Assembly (NCBI GenBank): GCA_030749225.1
Contig: JASMKO010000003.1
Span: 1 to 32,664, forward strand
From: Verrucomicrobiota bacterium
GTDB taxonomy: Bacteria; Verrucomicrobiota; Verrucomicrobiia; Limisphaerales; UBA1096
DNA: 32,664 nt
Direction of reading: 5' to 3'
A program made the position numbers and the translations under genes. Below are positions 1 to 7,327 of this stretch, in pieces; the stretch's first letter is position 1, and every line of letters starts with the position of its first letter. A model generated the notes under the pieces. It ran no database searches, had not been told where the DNA came from, and saw only the letters and a list, made by a program, of their open reading frames with translations.

Positions 1-1037
1 TAGAAAACACACGCCTGCCCGGGCGTGACCGCCCGCTGCGGCTCCCGCAGCTTGACCGTCGCCCGCCCGTTCCCGCCGGGAACCACCGTCGCCTCGGTGC
101 CGGGATGGTTGTACCGGATCGCCGCCGCCGCCTCGATCGGCTTGGCCAAGCGCTCGAACGCGATCCAGTTACAGCGGTCGATCTGAAACTCGTCCCGCAG
201 CAGCAGCCCCTCCTCGCCGACCACCACCCGGTTGTTCTCCGGATCCAATTCCACCACATACAGCGGTGTCGGGGACGAAAGCCCCAGCCCCTTCCGCTGC
301 CCAATCGTGTAAAACTCGATTCCATCGTGATGCCCCAGCACCTGCCCTCGCGTATCGACGATCTCCCCCCGGTGCTCCTCCACCAGCCCCGCCTTGGTCA
401 GGAACTTCTTGTAATCCTTGTCCGGCACGAAACAAATCTCCTGGCTCTCCTCCTTTTCCGCCGTCTTGAGGCTGACACACCGGGCGACCTCGCGCGTCTC
501 GCTTTTTTGCAGGTCACCCAGCGGAAACTTCATGTGCGCCAACTGCTCTTGGTCAAGCGAGAACAGAAAGTAGGTCTGATCCTTCCGCGCGTCCTTCCCC
601 CGCAACATCACCGTCCGGCCGTTGCGCTGCTCGAGCCGGGCGTAATGCCCCGTGGCCACGTACTCTGCCCCGAGCTTACGCGCGCGGGTGATCAGGTTGC
701 CGAACTTGAGTTTCTCGTTGCACATCACGCACGGGTTCGGCGTACGACCGGCTTTATATTCTTCCGCGAAGTAGTCAATCACATCCCGCTGAAACTCCGC
801 AGACTCGTCGACGAGGTAATACGGGATATCGAGCTTGTCGGCGACCGAGCGGGCATCCATCACCGCCTGCGGCCCGCAACACTTGTCCTCGGCCCGGGCC
901 AGGCAATCCTGCGGCCACACCTTTAGGGTGATGCCGACAACGTCGTATCCCTGCTCGACCAACAGCGAGGCCGCCGCGGAGGAATCCACCCCGCCGCTCA
1001 AGCCGACGACGACACGCGTTTTGTTGTTATCAAGCAT
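1..1037 (-). CDS. mnmA: tRNA-specific 2-thiouridylase MnmA (C-terminus cut by window edge)
   Basis: Transfers sulfur to the wobble uridine (U34) of Lys, Glu and Gln tRNAs in the cytoplasm, with ATP activation of the base. I read 345 codons from the ATG at 1037 without a stop; the family is about 350-380 residues, so only the tail is missing. Near the N-terminus is the PP-loop ATP site, VVVGLSGGVDSS. The first catalytic cysteine lies in RTPNPCVMCN near residue 100 and the second in SQEICFVPDKDY near residue 200. The C-terminal part has YTIGQRKGLG and the beta-barrel region. It follows leuD with a 28-base gap and is probably co-transcribed with it. An in-frame CTTGGCCAAG copy encodes its Leu-Ala-Lys near residue 300. 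Identification is secure. Confidence 0.95.
   Translation of the reverse strand, partial: MLDNNKTRVVVGLSGGVDSSAAASLLVEQGYDVVGITLKVWPQDCLARAEDKCCGPQAVMDARSVADKLDIPYYLVDESAEFQRDVIDYFAEEYKAGRTPNPCVMCNEKLKFGNLITRARKLGAEYVATGHYARLEQRNGRTVMLRGKDARKDQTYFLFSLDQEQLAHMKFPLGDLQKSETREVARCVSLKTAEKEESQEICFVPDKDYKKFLTKAGLVEEHRGEIVDTRGQVLGHHDGIEFYTIGQRKGLGLSSPTPLYVVELDPENNRVVVGEEGLLLRDEFQIDRCNWIAFERLAKPIEAAAAIRYNHPGTEATVVPGGNGRATVKLREPQRAVTPGQACVF
141..150. repeat. CTTGGCCAAG palindrome
   Basis: Exact copy inside mnmA, read as Leu-Ala-Lys on the minus strand. Confidence 0.95.
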
Positions 1038-1048
1038 CGATTGGCCCG

Positions 1049-1058
1049 CTTGGCCAAG
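1049..1058. repeat. CTTGGCCAAG palindrome, intergenic
   Basis: Exact copy in the 28-base spacer between leuD and mnmA, filling a third of it. Confidence 0.95.
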
Positions 1059-1065
1059 AAGGGGA

Positions 1066-1623
1066 TCACTTGGCGATCATGCCGCTTTCGCGGGCGAAAT
1101 TGAACAGCCCGCCGGCATCGATCACCGGGCGGACCTCGCCCAACGGCTTGATCGCGTACTCCGCTCCGGTGGCTTTGACCTGGACGATTCCTGCGTCGAG
1201 GTCGACCCGCACCTCGTCGCCGGTCTTCAGTAGCTTGCAGAGCCGTTCGGTTAGGTCGCACGGATAAAGCTCCCCGGTGGCCACGCAGTTACGGAAAAAA
1301 ATCCGCGCAAAGCTCTCGGCCAGAACCAGCTTGCAGCCGGCGGAGCCCAGCGCAATCGGGGCGTGTTCCCGCGAACTGCCACAGCCAAAGTTCCGCCCGG
1401 CGACCACGATCGGGTAGTTCGAGTCCATTTCACCCTCCGCCACGTACCGCGCAGGGTACAGCGAATCAGGCAGCCCGATCATCGCATAGCTGCCAAGTTT
1501 CTCGTACTCCTCCGCGATCGTCGGGACGAGGTTCAGGTATTGCGCCGGGATAATCTGGTCGGTGTCGATATTGTCGCGCACCACGAAAACCGGCCCTTCA
1601 AAGACACTACTCACGCCGGCCAT
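1066..1623 (-). CDS. leuD: 3-isopropylmalate dehydratase small subunit
   Basis: Small (swivel-domain) subunit of isopropylmalate isomerase, the second step of leucine synthesis; it works with the LeuC iron-sulfur subunit, which is not in this window. The 185 residues from the ATG at 1623 start [20 protein letters not shown] and include the [14 protein letters not shown] segment. The diagnostic [14 protein letters not shown] motif that contacts substrate follows at about residues 75-90. An upstream in-frame extension to 1773 runs antisense through the end of the histidinol phosphatase gene and has no family similarity, so I reject it. The gene sits 28 bases after the phosphatase stop and 28 bases before the mnmA start. 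The length fits the short LeuD type, in which LeuC and LeuD are separate. Homoaconitase or citraconate hydratase small subunits look alike, so substrate is inferred. Confidence 0.9.
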   Translation of the reverse strand: MAGVSSVFEGPVFVVRDNIDTDQIIPAQYLNLVPTIAEEYEKLGSYAMIGLPDSLYPARYVAEGEMDSNYPIVVAGRNFGCGSSREHAPIALGSAGCKLVLAESFARIFFRNCVATGELYPCDLTERLCKLLKTGDEVRVDLDAGIVQVKATGAEYAIKPLGEVRPVIDAGGLFNFARESGMIAK

Positions 1624-1651
1624 TGGGGGGCAGAAACGGCCTCTTTTCAAT

Positions 1652-2458
1652 TCAAAACGAAACGGACTCGTACTGCCCCACGTTAAACCGGCGGTAATGC
1701 GTGAAGCCGCAGCGCTTGGCCAAGGCGATCGCCTCGTCAAACTGCTCCCCAACCCGTCCCGGCTTGTGGGCATCCGAGCCGAATGTCAGCCCCACCCCGA
1801 GCCCGGCAGCCATCTGCAGCAGCGCCGGGGCAGGGAACATTTCGCCGCACGGCTTGTTCAAGCCGTTGGTGTTGATCTCGATCGCCGCATCCTGACGCTT
1901 CACCTCCTCCAAAAACGGACGCCACATCTCGGAGCAATCGCCACTTGGCCGGTGGCCGAAAACCTTGATCAAATCGCAGTGGCCGATGATGTCGAACACC
2001 CCAAGCGCGGCGGATTGGGTCAGCGTCTCAAAATATTCCCCCCAAGCGGCCTCGACATCCCGCCCTATCCAGGAATCCCGCTTATCAGGATGATCGAAAC
2101 TCCATTTCCCTCCAAGATAATGCACTGAACCGATCAGATAATCCCATTTATGCCGCTTGGCCAAGTCTCTTGCCCAATCCTCGTAGCCCGGCACGAAGTC
2201 GATTTCAAGGCTCTTCCGGACGGTTACGGTGGGGTTCTCAGCGGCCGCTTGGTCGACTTTTTCGATGTACAGATCCAACTCCCGCTCCAGCATCCGCCAA
2301 TCATCGAAGTCATCCGCCGGCATTGGCGCGTGCTCGGTGAAGCCGATTTCGGTCAGGCCAACGTGGGCCGCCTGCGCGGCATATTCGGTCGGCTCCCCTT
2401 CCGCGTGGCGGCAGAGGGGTGTGTGCATGTGATAATCCGGCGGCAAACCCACGCCCAC
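1652..2458 (-). CDS. hisK: PHP-family histidinol-phosphatase
   Basis: Likely hydrolyses histidinol phosphate to histidinol, the penultimate part of histidine synthesis, using a metal-binding PHP domain. The 268 residues carry the PHP signature DYHMHTPLCRHA near residue 8. Further metal-ligand segments are GFTEHAP near 40, IGSVHYL near 110, IGHCDL near 160 and FGSDAHKP near 230. Length matches the HisJ/HisK class (about 260-280). The start is a GTG at 2458; a second GTG two codons on is equally possible, and a stop lies just upstream. It is followed by leuD and preceded by a sulfatase gene with a 51-base gap holding a CTTGGCCAAG palindrome. Two further palindromes lie in frame in this gene, both encoding Leu-Ala-Lys. 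Other PHP phosphoesterases are a less likely alternative. Confidence 0.82.
   Translation of the reverse strand: MGVGLPPDYHMHTPLCRHAEGEPTEYAAQAAHVGLTEIGFTEHAPMPADDFDDWRMLERELDLYIEKVDQAAAENPTVTVRKSLEIDFVPGYEDWARDLAKRHKWDYLIGSVHYLGGKWSFDHPDKRDSWIGRDVEAAWGEYFETLTQSAALGVFDIIGHCDLIKVFGHRPSGDCSEMWRPFLEEVKRQDAAIEINTNGLNKPCGEMFPAPALLQMAAGLGVGLTFGSDAHKPGRVGEQFDEAIALAKRCGFTHYRRFNVGQYESVSF
1715..1724. repeat. CTTGGCCAAG palindrome
   Basis: Exact copy near the 3' end of the histidinol phosphatase gene, read as Leu-Ala-Lys-Arg. Confidence 0.95.
2156..2165. repeat. CTTGGCCAAG palindrome
   Basis: Second exact copy in the histidinol phosphatase gene, again Leu-Ala-Lys-Arg. Confidence 0.95.
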
Positions 2459-2479
2459 AAACTAGGGAAGATTCCGCCC

Positions 2480-2489
2480 TTGGCCAAGC
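2480..2489. repeat. CTTGGCCAAG palindrome, intergenic
   Basis: Exact copy in the 51-base spacer between the sulfatase stop and the histidinol phosphatase start. Confidence 0.95.
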
Positions 2490-2509
2490 GAAGACCGGGG
2501 AGTGGTCGC

Positions 2510-3970
2510 TCAGTCGGCGGCCGGGTGGCGCCTGAGGGGATGCACCTCTGCGAGCTTGTTGGATAGCAGTTGGACCCGTCTCGCCGATACGGCGGCGATG
2601 TTTTTGTTTTCCGCGGGATCTTGGTTGTGGTTGTACAGTTCACGCGCCACGACCCCGCCGGTCCGCCAGTTGCGCCACTCGGTGTATCGGTGGTGTCGGG
2701 TTCGCAGTGAGTACCCCATCACTTCCGGTTCCTTCCCGGTGTAATAAGCCGGACGCGGGTGCTGCGTGATGGCAAACGGCTTGACCTCGAATACGGGATT
2801 CTTCAGGGCGGGCACTAGGCTGGCACCTTCCAGGTGGGTTGGCTTGGCCAAGCCGCACAATTCGGCCAGGGTCGGGTACAGGTCGATCAGTTCCACCGGT
2901 GAGGGCGCCGCCGTGCCGCGCTTGGCCAGGTGCGGTGGGGCGATGATCAGGGGAACGGCGGCGTCCCACTCGTAGTTGGAGGTTTTGCACCACAGGCTGT
3001 GCTCGCCCAGATGAAAGCCGTGGTCGGCGGTAAACACGACGATGGTGCTGTCCCGCAAACCAAGCCGATCCAGTTCGTCAAGGACGCGGCCGACTTGTGA
3101 GTCCATGTAGGTCGTGGCGGCAAAGTAGCCTCGGCGCAGTTCACGAATATCCCTGGTCGACGGCTCGCGTCCGCCGAAGGCGCGCAACAACTCGCGACTG
3201 TCGTGCAGGGCGATGTCGGGGCCGTTTTCAGGCCTGGCCAATGATTCCGGCAACGTCACCTTGGCCGGGTCGTACAGGTTCCAGTAGCGCCTTGGGGCGT
3301 TGAACGGCAGGTGCGGTTTCCAAAAACCGACAGCCAGAAAAAACGGCTTCCTGTTTTGTTTCAGGCGTTGCAGCGACTCGACGGCCCGGGTCGCGATCCG
3401 GCCGTCGAAATAGGCCTCGTCCGGCACATCTAGGATGGTGCTGCGCGGCAGTTTGATTTCGTTCCGCGGTGGCTTCCCGTCGACCTTCGGCTTGTCATCG
3501 TCGTGGCGTGCGTAGTGCATGAATTGCGGCACGCTCCATGACTGCGGGTCGCCGTGAATGTCCTGCCGCCAGTTGTGGAAAATCTTGCCGACGCACTCGG
3601 TGAAGTAGCCGTTGTTCCTGAAATGTTGAGGTAGCGTGACGATGCCCGGGCGACGCTGCCGGAGGTGTGTCGGCAGGTTCCAGATGCCCAGCGAGTCGGG
3701 CCGCAAGCCGGTCAGCATCGAGGCGCGCGACGGGTTGCACAACGCCTGCTGGCAATAGGCGCGCTTAAACATCCGGCCGCGCTTGGCCAAGCGGTCGATG
3801 TTCGGGCTGATCACGTGCCCGGCGCCGTAGCAGCCCAGTTCCGGCCGCAAGTCGTCCGCCATGAGAAACAGCACATTCGGCTTGTCACCGGCCGGGGGGC
3901 CGGCCAAGCCCCTCAAGGCCACTCCCCAAAGGGCGATCCCAATCGCAAGTGCCAGGCTTCGTGGCGTCAT
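2510..3970 (-). CDS. secreted sulfatase, iduronate-2-sulfatase-like
   Basis: Arylsulfatase-fold enzyme, probably removing sulfate esters from algal or animal polysaccharides outside the cytoplasm. The 486 residues begin with a signal peptide ending near GLAGPPAG. The metal-binding segment NVLFLMADDLRPELGCYG follows, then the active-site motif CNPSR, with Cys78 being the residue converted to formylglycine in this family. Later motifs are GKIFH near 125, GFWKPHLPF near 215 and the second metal site FTADHGFHLGEHSLW near 310. The LMADDLRP and GKIFH features resemble the iduronate-2-sulfatase subgroup, but the actual substrate is unknown. The ATG at 3970 is chosen; a GTG lies one codon earlier. 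The stop of the Gfo/Idh gene is only three bases upstream, so translational coupling is likely. Maturation would need a formylglycine-generating enzyme encoded elsewhere. Confidence 0.9.
   Translation of the reverse strand: MTPRSLALAIGIALWGVALRGLAGPPAGDKPNVLFLMADDLRPELGCYGAGHVISPNIDRLAKRGRMFKRAYCQQALCNPSRASMLTGLRPDSLGIWNLPTHLRQRRPGIVTLPQHFRNNGYFTECVGKIFHNWRQDIHGDPQSWSVPQFMHYARHDDDKPKVDGKPPRNEIKLPRSTILDVPDEAYFDGRIATRAVESLQRLKQNRKPFFLAVGFWKPHLPFNAPRRYWNLYDPAKVTLPESLARPENGPDIALHDSRELLRAFGGREPSTRDIRELRRGYFAATTYMDSQVGRVLDELDRLGLRDSTIVVFTADHGFHLGEHSLWCKTSNYEWDAAVPLIIAPPHLAKRGTAAPSPVELIDLYPTLAELCGLAKPTHLEGASLVPALKNPVFEVKPFAITQHPRPAYYTGKEPEVMGYSLRTRHHRYTEWRNWRTGGVVARELYNHNQDPAENKNIAAVSARRVQLLSNKLAEVHPLRRHPAAD
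2843..2852. repeat. CTTGGCCAAG palindrome
   Basis: Exact copy in the sulfatase gene, read as Leu-Ala-Lys; a one-mismatch copy lies at 2921-2930. Confidence 0.95.
3780..3793. repeat. extended palindrome CGCTTGGCCAAGCG
   Basis: Exact 14-base copy in the sulfatase gene, read as Arg-Leu-Ala-Lys-Arg. Confidence 0.95.
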
Positions 3971-3973
3971 CAC

Positions 3974-5302
3974 TTACAGCGTCCAGCCGTTGCGGTACTC
4001 GCTGTGAATGTAGCGGTTGGCTTCGGGGGCATTTTTGACGCGCATTTTTTTGGCGTCCCACTCAATTTTTTTGCCGGAGCGCAGCGCCACCAGGCCCAGC
4101 AGCATCGCCTCGGTCATCGGCCCGGCGTAGTCGAAGTTGGACCAGGCAGGTTTGCCGCCCTTGCAGGCGTCGATCCATTCGAGGTAGTGGTGCCGATTGA
4201 AGTCGGCCGGTTTCTCGATTGTCTCGGGCACGTCTTTGTGATCCGCCACCGTTGCGCCGGAGAGGAACGTGCCCTTGCCCCAGTACATCGGTATGTAGAG
4301 GGAGTCCTTGCTGCCAATGAGAATCGAGCCGTTGCCGGGCAGCGACTTCTGCTTGGCCAAGGTGGGATCCGGTTTTTTGCCGCCGTCATACCAGACGACC
4401 TTTACCGGGTTGCGTTTACCCTGCTTAGGGAAATGATAAGTGATGATCGACCATTTGGGCGCGGTCTCAGGATTGATGCCGGATGACACTGCTTCGAGTG
4501 TCGTGGGATTGCGCAAGTCCAGCGCCCAATAGGCGAGATCGGAGTTATGACAGCCCATATCGCCCACCGCGCCGGTGCCGAAGTCCCAAAAGCCGCGCCA
4601 CTTGAACGGATGATACGCCGGGTGGTACGGGCGCTCGGGAGCCGGGCCAAGCCACAGATCCCAGTTGACGTTCTTCGGAACCGGCGGCGAGCCGCTTGGA
4701 CGTCCGATGCCCTGCGGCCAAATCGGCCGATCGGTCCAGATGTGAACCTCCTTCACATCGCCCAAGACGCCGGCTTGGATCAACTCCACGTAACGGCGAG
4801 TATCCGGATTCGAGTGCCCCTGGTTGCCCATCTGCGTGGCGACCTTGTGCTTGCGGGCGAGGTCGGTCAGGACGCGCGCCTCAAAGACGGTGTGAGTGAG
4901 CGGTTTTTGGCAGTAAACGTGTTTGCCCAAGCGGATGGCCATTGCCGCCGCTGTGGCGTGGGTATGATCTGGAGTGGAGACGGTCACGGCATCGATCCGC
5001 TCGGCCTCCTTTTCCAGCATCTGCCGGAAGTCGGCGTACTTGGCCGCCTTCGCGTGGCGGTTGAACATGTGAGCCGCACGGCCGGCATCGACATCGCAAA
5101 GTGCCACGATGTTTTGGCTTTCGCAGCCGTCGATGTCGACCTGTCCTTTCCCGCCGGAACCGATCGCCGCGATATTGAGCCGTTCGTTTGCGCCAAACAC
5201 ACGGCGCGGCACCACCATCGGAAACGCCACCGCGCCGGTAGCTGCCACACTGGTTTTCAGAAAATCTCTTCGCCGAATGGGGGATACTTGGGGAGTTGTC
5301 AT
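3974..5302 (-). CDS. Tat-exported Gfo/Idh/MocA family oxidoreductase
   Basis: NAD(P)-dependent sugar oxidoreductase family protein carrying an export signal. The 442 residues from the ATG at 5302 start with a twin-arginine signal, RRRDFLKTSVAATGAVAF. The Rossmann segment LNIAAIGSGGKGQ follows near residue 45, then TPDHTHA and the CQKPLTH segment, equivalent to the EKP motif with its catalytic lysine. Tat export suggests folding with bound cofactor in the cytoplasm before release to the periplasm. Such exported Gfo/Idh proteins are abundant in Planctomycetes and Verrucomicrobia, usually with no assigned substrate. The direct downstream sulfatase, three bases away, suggests shared use in breakdown of sulfated glycans (inference). 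An alternative in-frame start at 5323 would add seven residues ahead of the Tat motif; no clear ribosome site separates the two. Confidence 0.9.
   Translation of the reverse strand: MTTPQVSPIRRRDFLKTSVAATGAVAFPMVVPRRVFGANERLNIAAIGSGGKGQVDIDGCESQNIVALCDVDAGRAAHMFNRHAKAAKYADFRQMLEKEAERIDAVTVSTPDHTHATAAAMAIRLGKHVYCQKPLTHTVFEARVLTDLARKHKVATQMGNQGHSNPDTRRYVELIQAGVLGDVKEVHIWTDRPIWPQGIGRPSGSPPVPKNVNWDLWLGPAPERPYHPAYHPFKWRGFWDFGTGAVGDMGCHNSDLAYWALDLRNPTTLEAVSSGINPETAPKWSIITYHFPKQGKRNPVKVVWYDGGKKPDPTLAKQKSLPGNGSILIGSKDSLYIPMYWGKGTFLSGATVADHKDVPETIEKPADFNRHHYLEWIDACKGGKPAWSNFDYAGPMTEAMLLGLVALRSGKKIEWDAKKMRVKNAPEANRYIHSEYRNGWTL
4352..4361. repeat. CTTGGCCAAG palindrome
   Basis: Exact copy in the Gfo/Idh gene, read as Leu-Ala-Lys. 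Confidence 0.95.
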
Positions 5303-5350
5303 AAGCCAATAGGGTGAAGGCATCCTCACCCCAGCCATCTCGGCCGTCAA

Positions 5351-5368
5351 GCCAAGCGCTTGGCCAAG
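5351..5368. repeat. compound palindrome, left edge of duplicated segment A
   Basis: GCCAAGCGCTTGGC (5351-5364) overlaps CTTGGCCAAG (5359-5368), so two symmetry centres, GCGC and GGCC, lie side by side. It lies between the divergent Gfo/Idh gene and rhomboid copy A. Confidence 0.95.
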
Positions 5369-5403
5369 CAGGGTTGAGCAACCACGAATGGACACGAATT
5401 ATA

Positions 5404-5432
5404 TTGATCTGTTTCTGTAAACAGAATAATTA
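5404..5432 (+). promoter_or_regulatory. possible promoter for rhomboid copy A
   Basis: TTGATC, 17 bases, then TAATTA. Copy B has TTGAAC at the matching place, again followed by 17 bases and a weaker AGATTT. An inverted repeat CTGTTT-CTGT-AAACAG (5409-5424) overlaps the spacer in copy A only and could be an operator. Assigned by eye and weak. Confidence 0.25.
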
Positions 5433-5490
5433 CGGCCGTTGTGACGGCGTTTTTGTTTTGATAATAACCAAGCGGGGAGAGATTTAGACT

Positions 5491-7031
5491 ATGTCCGAAA
5501 TGAAAACACAGTGTCCAAATTGCCACGGATCATTCGAGGTATCTGCGGATCTTGGAGGCCAAGCCTATCAATGTCCGGATTGTAGTGCGAACTTGATTCT
5601 GCCGCTTGCAAAGTTTGCAACGCCACATAAAAAACCGAGCTGGGTTTTCCGGATTGCTACTGGGCTGTTGGGTTTGCCCTTTGTGGCTTTACCCATTTTC
5701 ATGATCGCAACAGGGGAGCCGATAGGTTGGGAATTAATTTTCACCCTCCTGATGGGCATTGTATTTCTGATGTACTTCTTTGGTGGTCCTCGTTTGCTCC
5801 AGAAGGTGGGTCTTGGATTTCAAGTCCAACCTACATCCACCGCGTTTAACACCTCGATTGATGATGTAACTCCGAGTGTTCTCCCGGGAGGAGGTGCGGT
5901 CGCTGAGCTGGCTACCGGCTATGACGTCAACGAGCACATTGCCGTGTTCCAACGGCAACTTGCCGCTAAAACCCCTTGGGCATTTCTGACGCCGGCCATT
6001 ATGGTGATTAACCTCATCGTGTTCGCGATCATGATCGCCACAGGCGTTCATATCATGTCTCCCAAGATTGTTGACCTGTTGGCTTGGGGTGCGAATTACG
6101 CACCTGAAACGACGGGTGGCGAGTGGTGCGGCTGTTAACGAGTAACTACCTTCATATTGGCATCATCCATATCGCTTTCAACATGTGGGTTTTTTGGAAT
6201 GCCGGGCGATTTGTTGAACGGCTTTTAGGCAACTTGGGGTTTTTCCTTGTTTACACATTCTCAGGCGTGGCTGGTGGATTCGCCACTGTTCTATGGAACC
6301 CAGAGGTTGTGAGTGCAGGTGCTTCGGGTGCGATTTTTGGTGTGTACGGGTGTCTGCTGGCTTTTCTCGCGTCGAATCGGAGTTCCATACCACGTCCCAT
6401 GTTGAAGGCCATTGGAAACAACGCAGCTTTCTTTGTCTTTATGAATGTTCTCTTCGGCTTGGGGAATAAGAACGTGGACATGGCTGCTCACCTTGGTGGC
6501 TTGGCAGCCGGCTTCATCTCCGGGATGGTTCTCCGAACACCTTTGGACTCAAACGCATCCGGGAACCGGAAAAGGCGAAACATGCTGGTCGGAATCGGAG
6601 GCGCGTTGGCAGTTAGTATCGGGGTGATGCTGACCGCAAACCGCTATGTGGACATTCAGGCGGAGCTTCGCAACTTCGGCGAGAAAGAAGAAATAGTAGT
6701 TGAAACTTTCACCGAGACACTTCGAGAGGTTCAGGAAGGTACAATTTCCGAAGATGCATTCGCAACCATTCTGAAGGAGGAGATCATTGCACCTTGGGAA
6801 GCAGCACTGACTGAATTCGAGAGTGACACGCAGGGGAAACTACCAAAGCTTTCTAAACGCAACAGCAAGCTGCATGGCAATTTGGTCAATTATATGCATC
6901 TCCGGTTGGATGCATTTAAACTGTTGCTTGAATCTGTCGAAGAGAACGATCAGCAGAAGGCACAACTCGCCAACGCGAAGCTGCTCGAAGCCCAAGCCAT
7001 TTTAGACTCGATACAAAACGGCGGGAATTAA
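5491..7031 (+). pseudogene. zinc-ribbon rhomboid protease, copy A, broken by a one-base deletion
   Basis: Intramembrane serine protease gene of the rhomboid family. From the ATG at 5491, which has GGGGAGA ten bases upstream, the protein starts with a zinc ribbon of two CPxC pairs in the first 35 residues. Two membrane segments and the rhomboid domain follow. The reading frame breaks at about 6127: copy B has GAG TGG TGG CGA where this copy has one G fewer, giving TGC GGC TGT TAA and a stop at 6138. The rest continues in another frame (from 6123) to 7031 with no further stop. It keeps HIAFNMW, the catalytic-serine motif GASGAIFG and the catalytic-histidine motif MAAHLGG. Restored length would be about 513 residues, so the lesion is recent or a sequencing error. 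No slippery heptamer is present at the break. Confidence 0.85.
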
Positions 7032-7036
7032 GCTGC

Positions 7037-7249
7037 CTAATTGACGGCCTCGACGCAGCGGGTGCAGAGGGTGGCGTGGTTGTCGTGCGAGCCGACGGTG
7101 GGCTCCCAGCGCCAGCACCTTTCGCATTTTTCGCCGTCGGCGTTGGTGACGGCGACTTGCAACTCCTCGCCTTCGCCGTCGCCGGGCTCGAGTGCGAGCT
7201 GCGACACGTTGATCAACTCGCGTAAATCCTCCCCATGCGCTTGGCCAAG
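7037..7249 (-). pseudogene. 3' fragment of ileS (zinc-finger end only)
   Basis: Encodes the last ~70 residues of isoleucyl-tRNA synthetase, from GQAHGEDLREL through KCERCWRWEPTVG to CTRCVEAVN. It keeps all four zinc-ligand cysteines of the C-terminal finger. It matches the 3' end of the intact ileS at 12340-15168 and stops being similar exactly at the palindrome 7240-7249. Over about 205 aligned bases I count 17 substitutions of which 16 are synonymous, plus one in-frame 6-base insertion. The frame stays open upstream to an ATG at 7309, which would give a 90-residue protein with an unrelated N-terminus. I regard it as a carried-along fragment, but a small expressed zinc protein is not excluded. 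Confidence 0.85.
7240..7249. repeat. CTTGGCCAAG palindrome, right edge of duplicated segment A
   Basis: Exact copy where similarity to ileS ends; read as Leu-Gly-Gln in the ileS fragment. Confidence 0.95.
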
Positions 7250-7327
7250 CCGTGGAATTCTCTGGATCGATTCAAAGAAGGATTGAATCGCTTGGTAAAG
7301 CAGAGACAATTCCGGCGCACGGTACCT

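Larger units (their letters stand above)
5357..7250. repeat. duplicated segment, copy A (rhomboid gene plus ileS 3' end)
   Basis: About 1.9 kb that is homologous to 10667-12558 in the same orientation, with similarity starting and stopping at a CTTGGCCAAG palindrome on both sides (5359-5368 and 7240-7249). Immediately inside the left palindrome both copies share GGTTGAG-AACC-GAATGGACAC. The rhomboid part looks about 80 percent identical by eye. The ileS part is about 92 percent identical, with one in-frame 6-base indel. The sequences just outside the palindromes are unrelated between copies. Confidence 0.9.

Noticed and set aside
105-926. A 273-residue plus-strand frame at the left edge
   Set aside because: It is antisense to mnmA, whose catalytic motifs are intact.
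6121-6140. Programmed ribosomal frameshift joining the two halves of rhomboid copy A
   Set aside because: Reading on would need a -1 shift, but there is no slippery X-XXY-YYZ heptamer at the junction, and copy B shows a simple one-base deletion explains the break.
7235-7327. N-terminal extension of the cytochrome protein into the ileS fragment
   Set aside because: The signal peptide starts at the ATG at 7328; the upstream residues are translated from the palindrome and spacer and have no family similarity.
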